Assembly: GCA_036346405.1 (NCBI GenBank)
Contig: CM070546.1
Coordinates: 100,570,826 to 100,634,825, forward strand
Source of the DNA: Phyllostachys edulis
Lineage: Eukaryota; Streptophyta; Magnoliopsida; Poales; Poaceae
Reading direction: 5' to 3'
Length of the DNA: 64,000 nucleotides
Below the pieces are notes generated by a model. It searched no databases, was not told the origin of the DNA, and saw only the letters and a list, made by a program, of their open reading frames with translations. Positions 44,560 through 55,979 of this stretch are shown here, one piece after another (within the stretch, counting starts at the first letter, position 1; every line of letters starts with the position of its first letter). The translations under genes and the position numbers were made by a program.

Positions 44560-45265
44560 CCCGGTCCAGGCCCAGCCCAGCCCGGCCCGGCCCGGTTCTC
44601 TCACGCGGTACTAGTACAAATAGTACTACAAACTCAGATGCAGGTACTTCCGATGTGAGCCACATGTGTTAGCGTATCAGCAGGTCGGGACTGGCAGGTT
44701 ATACTGATGGAAAGGGAAAAGAGTGAGAGAGACGCCAAAGGGCGAAGCAGTGCGCGGTTGGGCCCCAGCCCTGCAGGGACCGAATCCTGGAAGCCCGATA
44801 TTATTCCCCGCAACGCCGATCCCATCCCATCCGCGCCGTCCAAATCAAATCCGCGTCCGAACAGGCCGTCCACGTGCCCCCACCCACACGTGTGGCCTCG
44901 TCCCCCGGGACCGCCTTGCCCCAGGCTACGCGACAAGCCCCCGACGGCGCCGTCAGGTCGCGCCGTTATAGAGCCAGGACGAGGACGAGCGGCTTGGGGC
45001 GACGCTGCCGTGACGCGTCGGACGGCGTTAGGTCGCCTCGTCTCGGGGGGCGTGCCTGGTGGCCGCACGTGCCGGCGCGCGTCGGAAAGCTGGCGAGGAG
45101 GGTGCGTGTGCGTGTGCGGTGGTGTCAGGGGGTGGGCCCGGGGGGCTCCGCCTTGTCGCCTTGTGCTGTTGGCGTTGGGCGCGGTGGCCGTAACGGCGGC
45201 AGGGGCAGTGGCTGGTACCAGTCGTACTCGCTCTGTCGCACACTCACTCGCTGGCTGACTGCTGA
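44560..45265. other. GC- and CpG-rich island
   Basis: A sharply GC-rich stretch with CCCGGC repeats and CACGTG boxes (for instance about 44870-44890). Long open frames on both strands follow from the base composition. It looks like a promoter-type island, but I cannot show a transcript. Confidence 0.4.
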
Positions 45266-45699
45266 GTGAATGGGGTTCCGGCTGGCTCTTCCTTCTTCAA
45301 TTTGGTTTGGTTACTCGTCGGATGAACTACTGTCCATTTGAATTTCTTTTTTTTCTCTTTGTTACAAAATAATATTGTTTTATGTATGTGCGGTTAAACT
45401 TTCTAAACTTCAGGTATCATCGTTTTTCTTCAATATTTAGGTTGAACACATAAAAATGATACATATATTTTATTAGGTTTTACAAATCAATTACGGTAAA
45501 ACTAGCGGACAAAGTTGCATTTTAGAGCCGTGTCGGTGTCCAAAATAAGTAAGACGAAATCCTTTTGTGGCCAGAGGGAGTACTACAATACTACGAGCAT
45601 GAGACATGCAAAAACGGTCAGGTTAATTAACCAGTCAGATAGCGCCGATTCATAAGGGAAGGAGAAGAGGAGAAGAGAGGGGAGAGATGTGAGCTTGGG
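45266..45699. other. unassigned
   Basis: AT-rich, no gene seen. Confidence 0.5.
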
Positions 45700-46234
45700 C
45701 TTCAAAGCAAGCTTATCAATTTCATTCCGATATCGGTCGAAATGGTTGGAACATACCATATCAGCACCCAAAGTGGCACACAGTAGCATCAATCATGTAC
45801 TATCCTCAATACCGGTCATTCCGGCCCATCACGGTCATTTCGGTAATTTCGGTACTAGGCATAATTGATGTGACAACTTATTTGAATCAACTCGAAAGAC
45901 ACAGTCCAATACTACTTCATCGTTAAGTGAAATTGTGTTAGACTAGTATGCTAGACTACGGTAAAATATATGAAGTTATGAACTCTGTTGTACTATTTAA
46001 CTACGTACAATCTTTGTGTTGATGAAGTTATTGAACTATGTGTCATTTTTATTCCATAGTTATCTATTTGAATTAGGATTCTAAGTAAAATTATGTATAC
46101 ATATAATTATATATATATTTATGAATAAATGTATTTTATTATATTAAAATCTAGAACGGTATACTAAGAAGCAATGTATTCCGTACCAGAGACAAATCAT
46201 TCCGCGGAATGGATCTGACAACTATGATTCAAAG
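45700..46234. mobile_element. hAT-like MITE, copy 2, with TSD
   Basis: The element is 45708-46226, with flanks CTTCAAAG and ATTCAAAG (7 of 8 bases). Same ends and interior as copy 1 at 35335-35868, in the same orientation. Confidence 0.8.
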
Positions 46235-46771
46235 CTGGCACGAGAGAGAGACGGAGACGAGACGCGCGACGCGAGCGTGCAAACGGGGGGAGGTGGTGGG
46301 GGCGGAAGTGGGAAACAGAGATGGAAAGAGAAACAGTTGAGGGGAAAGGAGGGAGCAACTTGCTTTGCTGTCTCCCTGACACCTGCAATAATAGAGAGAG
46401 GAAGAGGGCTGAGGCAGCAGGACCAGTCCTAGCCATGCCATGCAGTTGCAGTGATAGCCCTGTGAAATCTTTAACCAAAGTACTAAACCCACACCCCTAC
46501 CTCACCATCTTCCATAGCATGCAGCACCAACTGCGCTTGTGCTAGTGTACATGTGGTGGTAATGACAAGCAAAACCACCACACACACACATACATGGATC
46601 ACATAAATTGCTCTTGCGCTTCCTTTTTTGCCAATAGTACTCCTTACTTTACCTTTCTCTCTTTAGTTCCCTCCCTTTTACTTGTTGGCATGAACGAATG
46701 GGCTTTGTTGTTATGCGATGGAGACCATGCATGTAGAGGAATATGTACAATACAATCCCCAACAAAGAGAA
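46235..46771. other. unassigned
   Basis: No gene seen; a short (CA)n at about 46578-46590. Confidence 0.5.
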
Positions 46772-48664
46772 TGTAGGACCGGATAGACGACTACAGGAGG
46801 TAAATAGGAGCTCAATCAATTTTTCTTTTAAGATTGGATTCAACACATATTTCATTCCAGTAGCTATGAGAGCTATGAAGATCAATAGATAAGTACAGTG
46901 GAATACTAATATTGAATCCACTCCAAACCCCCAAAAGAAACGACCAAAACACAAAAAAGCGTCTTGATGAACAAGGCTTGGATCATCAAGATAAACATTG
47001 CGGTCGTCATCGCAATTCGAACAACGGATGAACAAAGGCGGTTGAGCCGCGATAAAAGAAAAAGAAACAAAGAATGAATAGTAAATGACTGAAAAACAAA
47101 GTCAAAAATTAACGTAACTTTTGATCTGCAACTCCAACGAAACTTGAAACACACGTTCCTAAGGATGTTAGGAACCTATTCCATGTGACGATCGTGAAGA
47201 TCCTTGCCAAAGTTCTGACCTTTTTCCGTTCGAACGAAGGTTGCTCCAAAAACCGAGTCAAAACCAAAATATGATCCAAACACTTGCTCGTAGGTGATTG
47301 ATGGTCAAGATGATCTTAGATGGTCTCCCACATGTCACAGCAATTAAGATCAACACAAGAACTCAAGAAAAGATCATCAAATCATCAAAAACACAAAATC
47401 ATCAAAGAGGAAGAGCAAGAACAAGGATAAACTCATCTTTGAGAAACTTGTTTGGATTGATTCAAGATAGATAGATGTTTACAGCCACTCCATCTTGGAG
47501 GACAAAGCTCAATCCAAGAGCACACAATCAATCCACTCCCTAGAACCCTAACCTCTCATCTTTCTCTCCAAAACCCTAAAAACACCAACTATGGTTCACA
47601 CAATGCAAGGGTTGAGGGCTGCTGGACAGTACCCTCTCCTATTCATACTAGAGGCTAGTATCTAGAGAATATTCCAATTTGGGCACCCGTTAAGCCCACA
47701 CAAAAACGGGTTTAACTTACGCACGCATCTTAAAGCGTCGTCTTCATCTTCTCTTGACCTAAACTGCTTCTCCTTGCGTCGTCTTGCTTCACGGTTTAGC
47801 CAAAGGTCACCAAGGCGGTATTTAGGTGAAATTACCAAAATACCCCTTCTCGATCCTTCTGCGAAGACCGAGTCCAATCTTGGTGAAGCAATCGACTGCT
47901 TCGCCACGTGTAGGTTGATCAACGGCTCTCATCATGTTGGCAAGTCTCTCCCGTCCGGCTCCCGCCGAAACCACCATGGCACTTGCACCGACCCCCATGC
48001 CGCTTGATCCAACCTGTCGCATCGAACTGCCCGTTCGGTCATCCATGTCCATTCTGCGCCATGCTTGAGTCCATTGACCTCACCCGACACCCTCGATCGT
48101 TCTGAACCTCAGCTCTCCAAGCTTAGTCCCGATCATCCTCGTCGTTAACCGTCGTTGACCTCCAAGCAATCTACACAGCAATAGACCAAGAAATCGATTC
48201 TGGGAACAAGTTCTTCACAACTTGACCCACGTTAGTCAAAACATGCATCATGCAACACATATGCACTGAAGCTCATGAACTTAACCTATCCCAAAGCCAA
48301 AACTCCAAAATGGCCGACAATCACCACACAAATGGTACTACCGCCATGTTACACAATAGTACTACCAAGATCATGGTCGTCTTGCTCAATAATCATGATC
48401 GTCATCGCTTCTCGGAGAAACCCAAAATTCCCAAAAACATCTTCTCTGGAAAATATGTACCGCTCCAACCCGGTATTACCACACCGCGGTACTACCGCCA
48501 TTCAACTTGCGGTCGTACCGTTCTGCGGTAGTACCGCAACTTACTTGCCGGTACTACCGATTATCCTAACACTTTGCTGAAACTTCAATTTTGACAAAAC
48601 TTCAAAGCAGTTATCAATTGTCTCATCATCCTAAGATCATGAGTATATCCCCATGATATCCACA
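46772..48664 (-). repeat. 3' LTR of RLC-3 (1893 bp)
   Basis: Ends TGTGGATATC (element sense) at 48664 and TCCTACA at 46772. The TATA box is mutated (TATGAATAGG at 47638-47647, minus). Confidence 0.9.
48330..48570. repeat. CGGTACTACCG-type palindrome array
   Basis: About seven near-palindromes such as CGGTACTACCG, CGGTAGTACCG and GCGGTCGTACCG at the U3 end of the 3' LTR. The 5' LTR has the same array at about 57515-57755. The place matches the CGGTCAGACCG array in RLC-1. Confidence 0.8.
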
Positions 48665-48678
48665 ATCTCCCCTTGATG
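48665..48678 (-). promoter_or_regulatory. polypurine tract of RLC-3
   Basis: CATCAAGGGGAGAT on the minus strand, next to the 3' LTR. Confidence 0.85.
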
Positions 48679-50076
48679 AACACATTGGCAATTTCCCAAA
48701 AATGTAAGTTTTGAGGTTTGAAAAGAAAGGAACTCACGATTTTGCGCAAAGGCACAACTTGGTCCAAAGACAAGAGAATGCAATGAAAGTGACCAAGTTG
48801 GCTTCAGAAAGAATCAGCAAGTAAGATAAGACAGAGGATAGCAAGAAAGTTTCAAATTCTAGAGAAGAGTCAAAAAATCTCACTTAAGGTCCATATAAAA
48901 GAATAATTATTCAATCTAACATTTGATCATTGTGAGGAACCAAGAAATGCAAATGAGATGCTCCCCCTCACTATGATCATTCTGAAAATTTTATTTTCTC
49001 CCCATTTCTTCATTTTTACCATTTCTCCCCATTTGACAATGTATTTATCAAGGTACATAGAAGAAGATAAAGCATAAATGACATGGAATGGCTGTAATTT
49101 ATTTATTTTTAGCAAAGAGAGCTATGAAAATTATCCAAGAGGACTCTACAAGTATTACACTAAGCCATATTATGTGAAGTAGTTATTTCATATCATGGCA
49201 AATCATATAAAGCAAAGCTAACGTCAAATGAGCAATAATCTGAGATTAAATGATCGTTTAGTATGACAAGGTGTTCAAGATCATAGTTTAGCCAAAGGTA
49301 TCCAAAAATGAGTCAAGTCATGTCAATAAACTAAATGGAACCGAGAAGCTAGAAAAGAGTCAGTTTAGAGCGCTATAAGTTCAATGTTGAATCAATTTGT
49401 TCAAGCACTTTGAAATTTAGCACATTTAGCACTTGCTAAAATTTATTTTTGGTTTTATCTTAGCAAAGCAAGTCCTGAACTAGGAGCCATCAACAATTGC
49501 CTCCTAAGCTTCAACCAATTTTCATAATTTGTTTTTTTAGCCTTGTGCTAGATCTCAAGTCGTGCTGCGACCATCCCAAGCAAGAAGCTTAAGAGAGTGG
49601 TCTAGGTTATCCAAAACTCCCCCTGAGTTCATGCCTAGTGCAATGACAAGCCGTCTTATGAGAAAGAATTGGTGAGATTAGTTTTTTCGCACAGAAGAAA
49701 TTATTTTTCATTTTCTTGACTTAGGAACTAGCATAGCTCAATCTAAAACTTAAATTAGATTCAAAACTCAACTTAACCTATTTGACATGGCATAAATCAT
49801 GATAGGATCACTATAGCAAAACTAGTCACAAAATCCAACAAGTCATGTTTTAATTCAAGTTTTTCATATTTAATAGAGCTAGCATGGCAAAAGCTAAGCT
49901 ACACATGGAAAGTTATGATAAATCTAGCAAACAAGCACAAGACATGGCAAGGTATAAAGCATGAAATCATGTCACACAAGGATAATAATCAAGGCTTCGT
50001 GATCTTATATTACAATGCAAGTTGTTGATTTTAAAATGCAATATGGTACAATGAATGCAAAAGATCAAACTCCCCC
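48679..50076 (-). other. post-pol spacer of RLC-3
   Basis: No coding region; related in short blocks to 7724-9487. Some SIRE-type elements have an env-like gene here; I see none. Confidence 0.6.
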
Positions 50077-50386
50077 TCAAAACAGACCAAGAGGACTAAT
50101 AACCCCCAACTCTCCCCGCAAAGAAGTAAAACGAGAAGAATCAAGAGCCTTAGTGAAAATATCCACAACCTGCTGCTCAGACTTTACAAAGTGAAGCACA
50201 ACATCACCCTTCTCTACATGGTCTCTAAGGAAATGATATCGAATGTCAATGTGCTTGGTCCTAGAGTGCTGCATTGGGTTTTTGGCAATGTTTATGATAC
50301 TAGTGCTATCACAGAAAAGAGGAACACTATCCAAAAACAACACATAATCTCGCAGAGTAGACAAGATCCAGAGAACCTGAGAGCAA
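50077..50386 (-). pseudogene. RNase H C-terminus of RLC-3
   Basis: The motifs FCDSTSIINIAKNPMQHSRTK and IFTKALDSSRF, ending in LGVISPLGLF and a stop, close the pol gene. It is joined to the preceding part by a frameshift near 50370-50390. Confidence 0.9.
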
Positions 50387-51600
50387 CTACTGGCTGCAGC
50401 TTACATACTCTGTCTCGGCAGTGGATTGTGCAATAGAGGACTGCTTCCTAGATGAACAAGAGATAAGAGAGGTGCCTAAGAAATAACAAGTGCCAGAAGT
50501 ACTCTTCCTATCCACTCTACACCCCGCAAAATCAGCATCAGAAAAAGCTCGAATGGAGAAAGCAGAATCAGAAGAATACCATAATCCAAAGTCAAGAGTG
50601 TCCTGTAGGTACCTGAAGATGCGACGCACTGCTTGACGATGTAAAGCACGAGGGGAAGCCTGAAATCGAGCGCACAGACACACAACAAACTGTATATTCG
50701 GACTCGACGCTGTGAGGTAGAGGAGAGAGCCAATCATGCTGCGGTACTCCTTCTGGTCCACGGGCTCTCCATCCTCATCAGGATCCAGCACGATAGAAGT
50801 GGCAATGGGAGTAGACATTGGCTTGCTGCTTCCCATGTCGAAGCACCGAAGAATGTCCTTTGTGTACTTGATTTGATGAATGAAGGTACGTTCTTTCAGT
50901 TGCTTGACTTGAAGACCAAGAAAAAAAGTCAGCTCACCCATCATACTCATTTTGAATTCCCTGCTCATAGAATCTGAAAATCTGGATACCAAGGCATAGA
51001 AAGAACCACCGAATATGATATCATCCACATAAATCTGAACCAATAAAAAGTCACTGCCATGTCTGAGAGTGAACAAGGTTTTATCTACCATTCCCATTTT
51101 GAACTCATTCTTAATCAAGAAGTTCTTAAGTCTATCATACCAAGCTCTATGGGCTTGCTTCAATCTATACAAGGCTTTAGAGAGCTTAAACACATGGTTT
51201 GGGAACTTGTGATTTTCAAAACTAGGAGGTTGCTTGACAAAGACCTCTTCTTCTATAAAACCATTAAGGAAAACACTCTTGACATCCATTTGAAAAAGCT
51301 TAAAGCCCCTAGACGATGCGAAAGCTAGTAATATGTGAATGGCTTCTAATCTAGCTACGGGAGCAAATGTCTCTTCAAAGTCTAAGCCTTCTACCTAGGA
51401 ATATCCTTGAGCTACAAGCCTAGCCTTGTTGCGAACTACCAACCCATCCTCACTTTGCTTATTTTTGAAAATCCATTTTGTTCCAATTACATTGTGATTA
51501 GGTGGAGGTTCAACTAAGGTCCAGACCTGGTTTCTTTCAAAATTTTCAAGCTCTTCATGCATGGCATTAACCCAAGAGAAATCAGATAAAGCATGGGTGA
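50387..51600 (-). pseudogene. Reverse transcriptase and RNase H of RLC-3
   Basis: The RT begins near 51590 (NQVWTLVEPPP, GTKWIFKNK), has one TAG before the ETFAPVARLEA motif, and then an open part from 51289: MDVKSVFLNG, KALYRLKQAHRAWYDRL and the intact YVDDIIFG box. RNase H follows with FSDADFAGCRVDRKSTSG and AETEYVS. The catalytic acidic residues that I can see are present. Confidence 0.9.
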
Positions 51601-51687
51601 CATCTCGGGGTTCAAAAAACGCAACAAAAGTAGAATGTGCATGAGAATCTAGAGAACTCCAATTATCTGCTCTGGTGGGTGTCGTCG

Positions 51688-52773
51688 CTAAATATGAAGG
51701 GGAGGTCCTGGTGCAGATGTGACCTCTACCTCATGAGCTGTGGAGGTAGGAGCAGAGCCACTCGAAGCACCGGTGAAGGTAGGAAGAGGCTGCTCTCCTG
51801 AAGCTGGAGAAGTAGAAGTAGGCTCTCTAACCATCTCAAGAGTGCCTAGAGGATGAATTGAGTCCTCATCCTCAGAGTCGTCGTCGACGAAGATACTCTC
51901 TCGATCACTAAGGACCTGTGTACCTGCATCATCGGGTCTAGTACTAGGACTAGCCTCATCAAAAGTGACTTCACAAGTCTCAACAATTTTGTTAGTATCC
52001 AAATAAAATACACGATAGCCACGAGAATGAGCAGGATATCCAAGAAAAATGCCATCATAACATCTAGATTCAAATTTATCCAAGTTGTCATGTTTAAGAA
52101 TGAAGCATTTGCAACCAAAAATCTTGAAATGAGAGACTCTAAGTCTATGACCAAATCTAAGCTCAAAGGAAGTCTTGCCTATGACAGATCTCAAGAACAC
52201 CCTATTGGACACATAGCAAGCAGTAGAGATTGCCTCAGCCCAAAACCTCCTAGGTGTACTATGTTCATCTAGCATGGTCCTAGCCATCTCTACAAGGGTT
52301 TTGTTCTTCCTTTCTACAACCTCATTCTGTTGTGGAACTCTAGGTGAGGAGAACAGATGCTCAAGTCCTCTCTCAGTGCAGAAGGTGGCAAAAGAAGAGT
52401 TCTTGAATTCTATGTCATTGTCACTCCTAATGGTTCTCAAAGCTCCAAGGAGGTCAACTGCTAGTCTAAGGACCCACTCTCTAAAACAGCCAAAAGTATC
52501 ATCCTTAGAAACCAGAAAATAGACCCATAAATACCTCGAGAAATCATCCACACTGACGAGCACATACCACTTCCCTCCTGCAGACTGAACTCTAGAAGGG
52601 CCAATCGTGTCTAAGTGCAAGAGCTGACCAGGTCCATCAGTCATCACTAAAGTAAGAGGTGGATGAGAAGCAGAGACCATTTTACCATGTCTACAGGGAG
52701 TGCACACTAGGTCTCTAACGTTCTTAAGCTTAGGCAAACCTCTAATCAAGTTTTTGCTACTGACTCTGGTCAA
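51688..52773 (-). pseudogene. Integrase of RLC-3
   Basis: A 361-residue open part. CTPCRHGKM closes the zinc-binding region. The core has Asp in LHLDTIGP, Asp in RSDNDIEF (usually SDNG) and Glu in NEVVERKNKTL, so DDE is complete. The KIFGCKCF and GIFLGYPAHSRGYRVF motifs and an acidic C-terminal tail follow. The N-terminal HHCC part is cut off by a frameshift near 52790. Confidence 0.9.
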
Positions 52774-52973
52774 ATGGTCGAAGCCTATGATGTCACAACA
52801 CTAAGTCATGAGAGTCAGAAGCCACAAGACACCTAGGACTGGAAACAGAAGAGATATTGAAATTAGCACTAAATACCCTCTCAAACCTAGAGATCCCAAA
52901 GACATGCTCACCCGAGGAGTCTAGAACTACACTCACCACTCTTGAACCTTACTTCTAGACCCTCATCAAGAAG

Positions 52974-53235
52974 CTAAGAGACAGATAGCAGATTATACCT
53001 CAGCTTACTTACCAAAGCGACGTCCTTAAGCATAAAGTTGTTGTTGACGCGCACTGTGCCCTTGGCTGTCACGGTCCCGGTAGAAGCATCCCCAAACGTG
53101 ATCAACTCATTGCCGGATACACATTTGAGGGAGGAGAACCATCTAGAATCTCCAGTCATGTGTCGAGAACACCAAGAGTCAACAATCCATATGTCCTCCT
53201 TCCTCGCACGACGGACCTACAGGGCATAAGCAGGG
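52974..53235 (-). pseudogene. Protease and pre-integrase region of RLC-3
   Basis: The aspartic protease site reads VDSWCSRHMTGD near 53155-53200, with Trp where Gly is normal (D-S-G). The GTVRVNNNFMLKDVALV and LRYNLLSVS motifs follow, as in Copia proteins. Confidence 0.8.
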
Positions 53236-53648
53236 AACATCTGTGCCTCAGTACTAGGGTTAGTGATAAAAGACTTGGCAATCCAGTACTGAGCCATACG
53301 ATGCTTAGGATCAACAGTAGAAACAACAATAAAATGGTTAGTGGGATAATCATAAGAATGCACATGAGAAACACCTAGACCTCTTTGAATCGACCTCCCA
53401 AAAAGTTGGTACTCCCCCTGTCTAGATGCTATCTGTGGTCTTTCCTCATGATATCCTAACCCAAAATGCCGCCTAGAGCCACCAAAAGAGACAAAAAAAA
53501 GTCATCTACGAACCTAGGCCTATGTCTAGCAGGAAGGACAAGCTGCCTAGCTCTAGAGGCAGTAGAAGGTGAAGGAACTCCTCTAATAGACCTCAAAGCA
53601 CGCACTCTCTCTTTCCTCTCACTCTTAGCTCTCTGAAATGTAACTCAA

Positions 53649-55890
53649 CTATGTGGCCATCCTTCTTGCGAAAGATGCAATGATACTTGACCTTTTGAGG
53701 GTCTCGACTGCTGAATTAGAAGCATCTGTTTTGCTAGAAGGGGTTTGGGCAAAACCTACAGATCTAAAGACTAACTTAGATGGCTCAGGGGGTTCTACCT
53801 CAAACTTGCCACTCTCAACAACTCTCACAACCTTAGGTAGGTGGTTCTTGGAATACTCTAGGGAATTAAATCCTAGGCCACTCTTCTTTACACTCGACCT
53901 TAGATTGATCAAGGATCATGTTAAGGTTCTTCTTCCCATTAGAGAATATCTCAAGAGTCTTTTTGAGGTAGTCATTTTCTTTAGCTAGATCCTTACATGA
54001 GGCACACTTATTTGACTTGATTGTCCTAACATACCTTTCCTTGTAAAGAGCTGCCTCAACCTTCAAGGTCTCACAAGACACACAAGAGGCATTTCTAATC
54101 CTATCCAACTGCTCTTTGAACTTGACTCTAAACACCTCTTGTATCTCATCTAAATTATGCCCAACTTAGTACAAAAAGCACAAGAATCAACTACTCTATT
54201 GGATGCAGTCACGGACATGGATTATTCAATTTTAGATTTCTCTTCTAGTGTCTTGTTTAGAGTATCATTCTCAATTGTGAGTTTATGACAGTTTTCACAT
54301 GAAGCAGTTTTAGAATGAAGAACCATTTCAGTCATTTCCTTTATGTTAATCTTACTATCCTCACAATGAGAGCAAGTATAACTAGCATTAAATTTCAGCA
54401 ATTCCTTAGTAGCACTATCCAATTTCAATTTGAGCAAAACACAATTTGAGCAAGGTGAAAGAATAACATCTACAGAAGTCACATCTAAAGCAATAGCATC
54501 CAAGCAAACATGACTAGGACTAGACTTAAGAGATTCTAGTTCATCTAGAGCATCTTTAAGTTGATTACAATAGAAGAATGAGCATATTTCAGATTTGCTA
54601 ATTCATCATGCAAGCTAGAGCAAGAATCACAATCATCAGCAGGATTAATGGATTTGAGCCTAACCACTTCTAGGTTCAAGTTGTCAATCATGATATCCTG
54701 TCTCCTAATCATTTTAGCTTGCTTCTTCATATTTCGTTCAGCAGCAACCAAAACACGTTTCATCTCATTGAGTGAGGGGCATACCTCGTCTGGATCGCTG
54801 AAGGGATCGTCGTCGTTGGAGGAATCAACGTCGTGGCTGTCCTTAGCCATAAAGCACATGCCGGTGAAGTTCTGGGCCTTCTTCTTGCCATGAGAATCAT
54901 CCTCGTTGTCCTCCGTCCCCGAGTCCACATCGCTCATATCAACATTCTCAAGAGCGGCAAGGACCCGGTTGACGAACTTCCGGTAGTTAGGCTTCTTGAC
55001 TTTCGCATCCCGAGCTTGAGGACGCCTCCTAAAGTCCTTCTCCTTCTTGCCATTCAGCTTAGGGCACTTAGCTCGAATGTGGTTTGGCTCACCACACTCA
55101 AAGCAGGTAACAGGGTCACTTCTTCTTTTGTTCCTTACTTTGTTGTAGGCTCTCATGAATTTTGTGGATAGGAGGGCTAAGTCATCCTCAGATAGCTTCT
55201 CTAGCTGCTCATCGCTCAAGGAGTGCAAAGTGGACAATGAAAAACTAGATGAGCCAAAATCCAAAGAATCAGAAGAGCTACCCTTTGAAGGGTCAACCAC
55301 TAGAGCCATCGACTCTATCTTGGGAAAACGCGAGATGAAGTTAATCTCATGCGTCTTCAACCTCGAGTAGAGCTTATCCATGATAAGCTCACTCATGACA
55401 GTGTTGTCATTGATGAAAGTGATCTTCATCCCCCAAACTCTCACGTCAAGTGCACCCAAGAGCTAACGTGCATTCTCAGACTCAGTAAACACAAGATCCA
55501 CAATATGCAAGTCATAAAGGATTTTGGAAAACCTTCCCCACAACTCATCCAAGATTCACCAGGCCTTTGTTCGATCTTTGAATATTCTTTCTTAAGTTGG
55601 TTCTGTCTCACTTCCTTGATCGCAGTAGAGCCCTCATGGTAGTCAACGAGGGTCTTCCAGATCTCGTGAGCAGACCTCAAGTGAGCGACACGCTCAAACT
55701 CAGATCGACTAATCCATTGAATCAAGAAGTTTCGAGCCTTGCTATTTGCCTCCACATCAGGTGTGATCACATCGTCATTGGCTGGCACTTTATAAGGATT
55801 TTTGACCTTAAGCCAAATTGAGTGCCCTTGAGCCTCGATATAGGCATGCATGCGAGCTTTCCAGTAAGAAAAATCGACTCCATCAAACAC
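53649..55890 (-). pseudogene. Gag of RLC-3 (broken into several frames)
   Basis: Starts near 55890 with FDGVDFSYWKARMHAYIE (a UBN2-type start). A frameshift near 55450-55480 leads to 55459-54545, which has a CCHC knuckle (CFECGEPNHIRAKC) and the SDVDSGTEDN acidic stretch. The segments 54503-54222, 54135-53866 and 53912-53649 continue a coiled coil studded with C-x2-C pairs, like that of the RLC-1 Gag. Role: capsid and nucleocapsid. Confidence 0.85.
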
Positions 55891-55965
55891 AGGTGATTTG
55901 GTGGAATACTTGTCAGACGTTGTGGCTCCTAAGACCGGTTAAGATCAATGAGAAGAGCTAACCGG

Positions 55966-55977
55966 GCTCTGATACTA
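55966..55977 (-). promoter_or_regulatory. primer-binding site of RLC-3
   Basis: TAGTATCAGAGC on the minus strand, one base from the initiator-Met consensus, two bases from the LTR. Confidence 0.85.
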
Positions 55978-55979
55978 CT

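Noticed and set aside
44707..45269. Three long overlapping frames in the GC-rich island
   Set aside because: GC-rich DNA has few stops; the translations are low-complexity Pro/Arg/Gly and disagree in frame.
51059..51328. Plus-strand frames over the RLC-3 and gag regions
   Set aside because: They are shadows of pol and gag coding sequence on the other strand.
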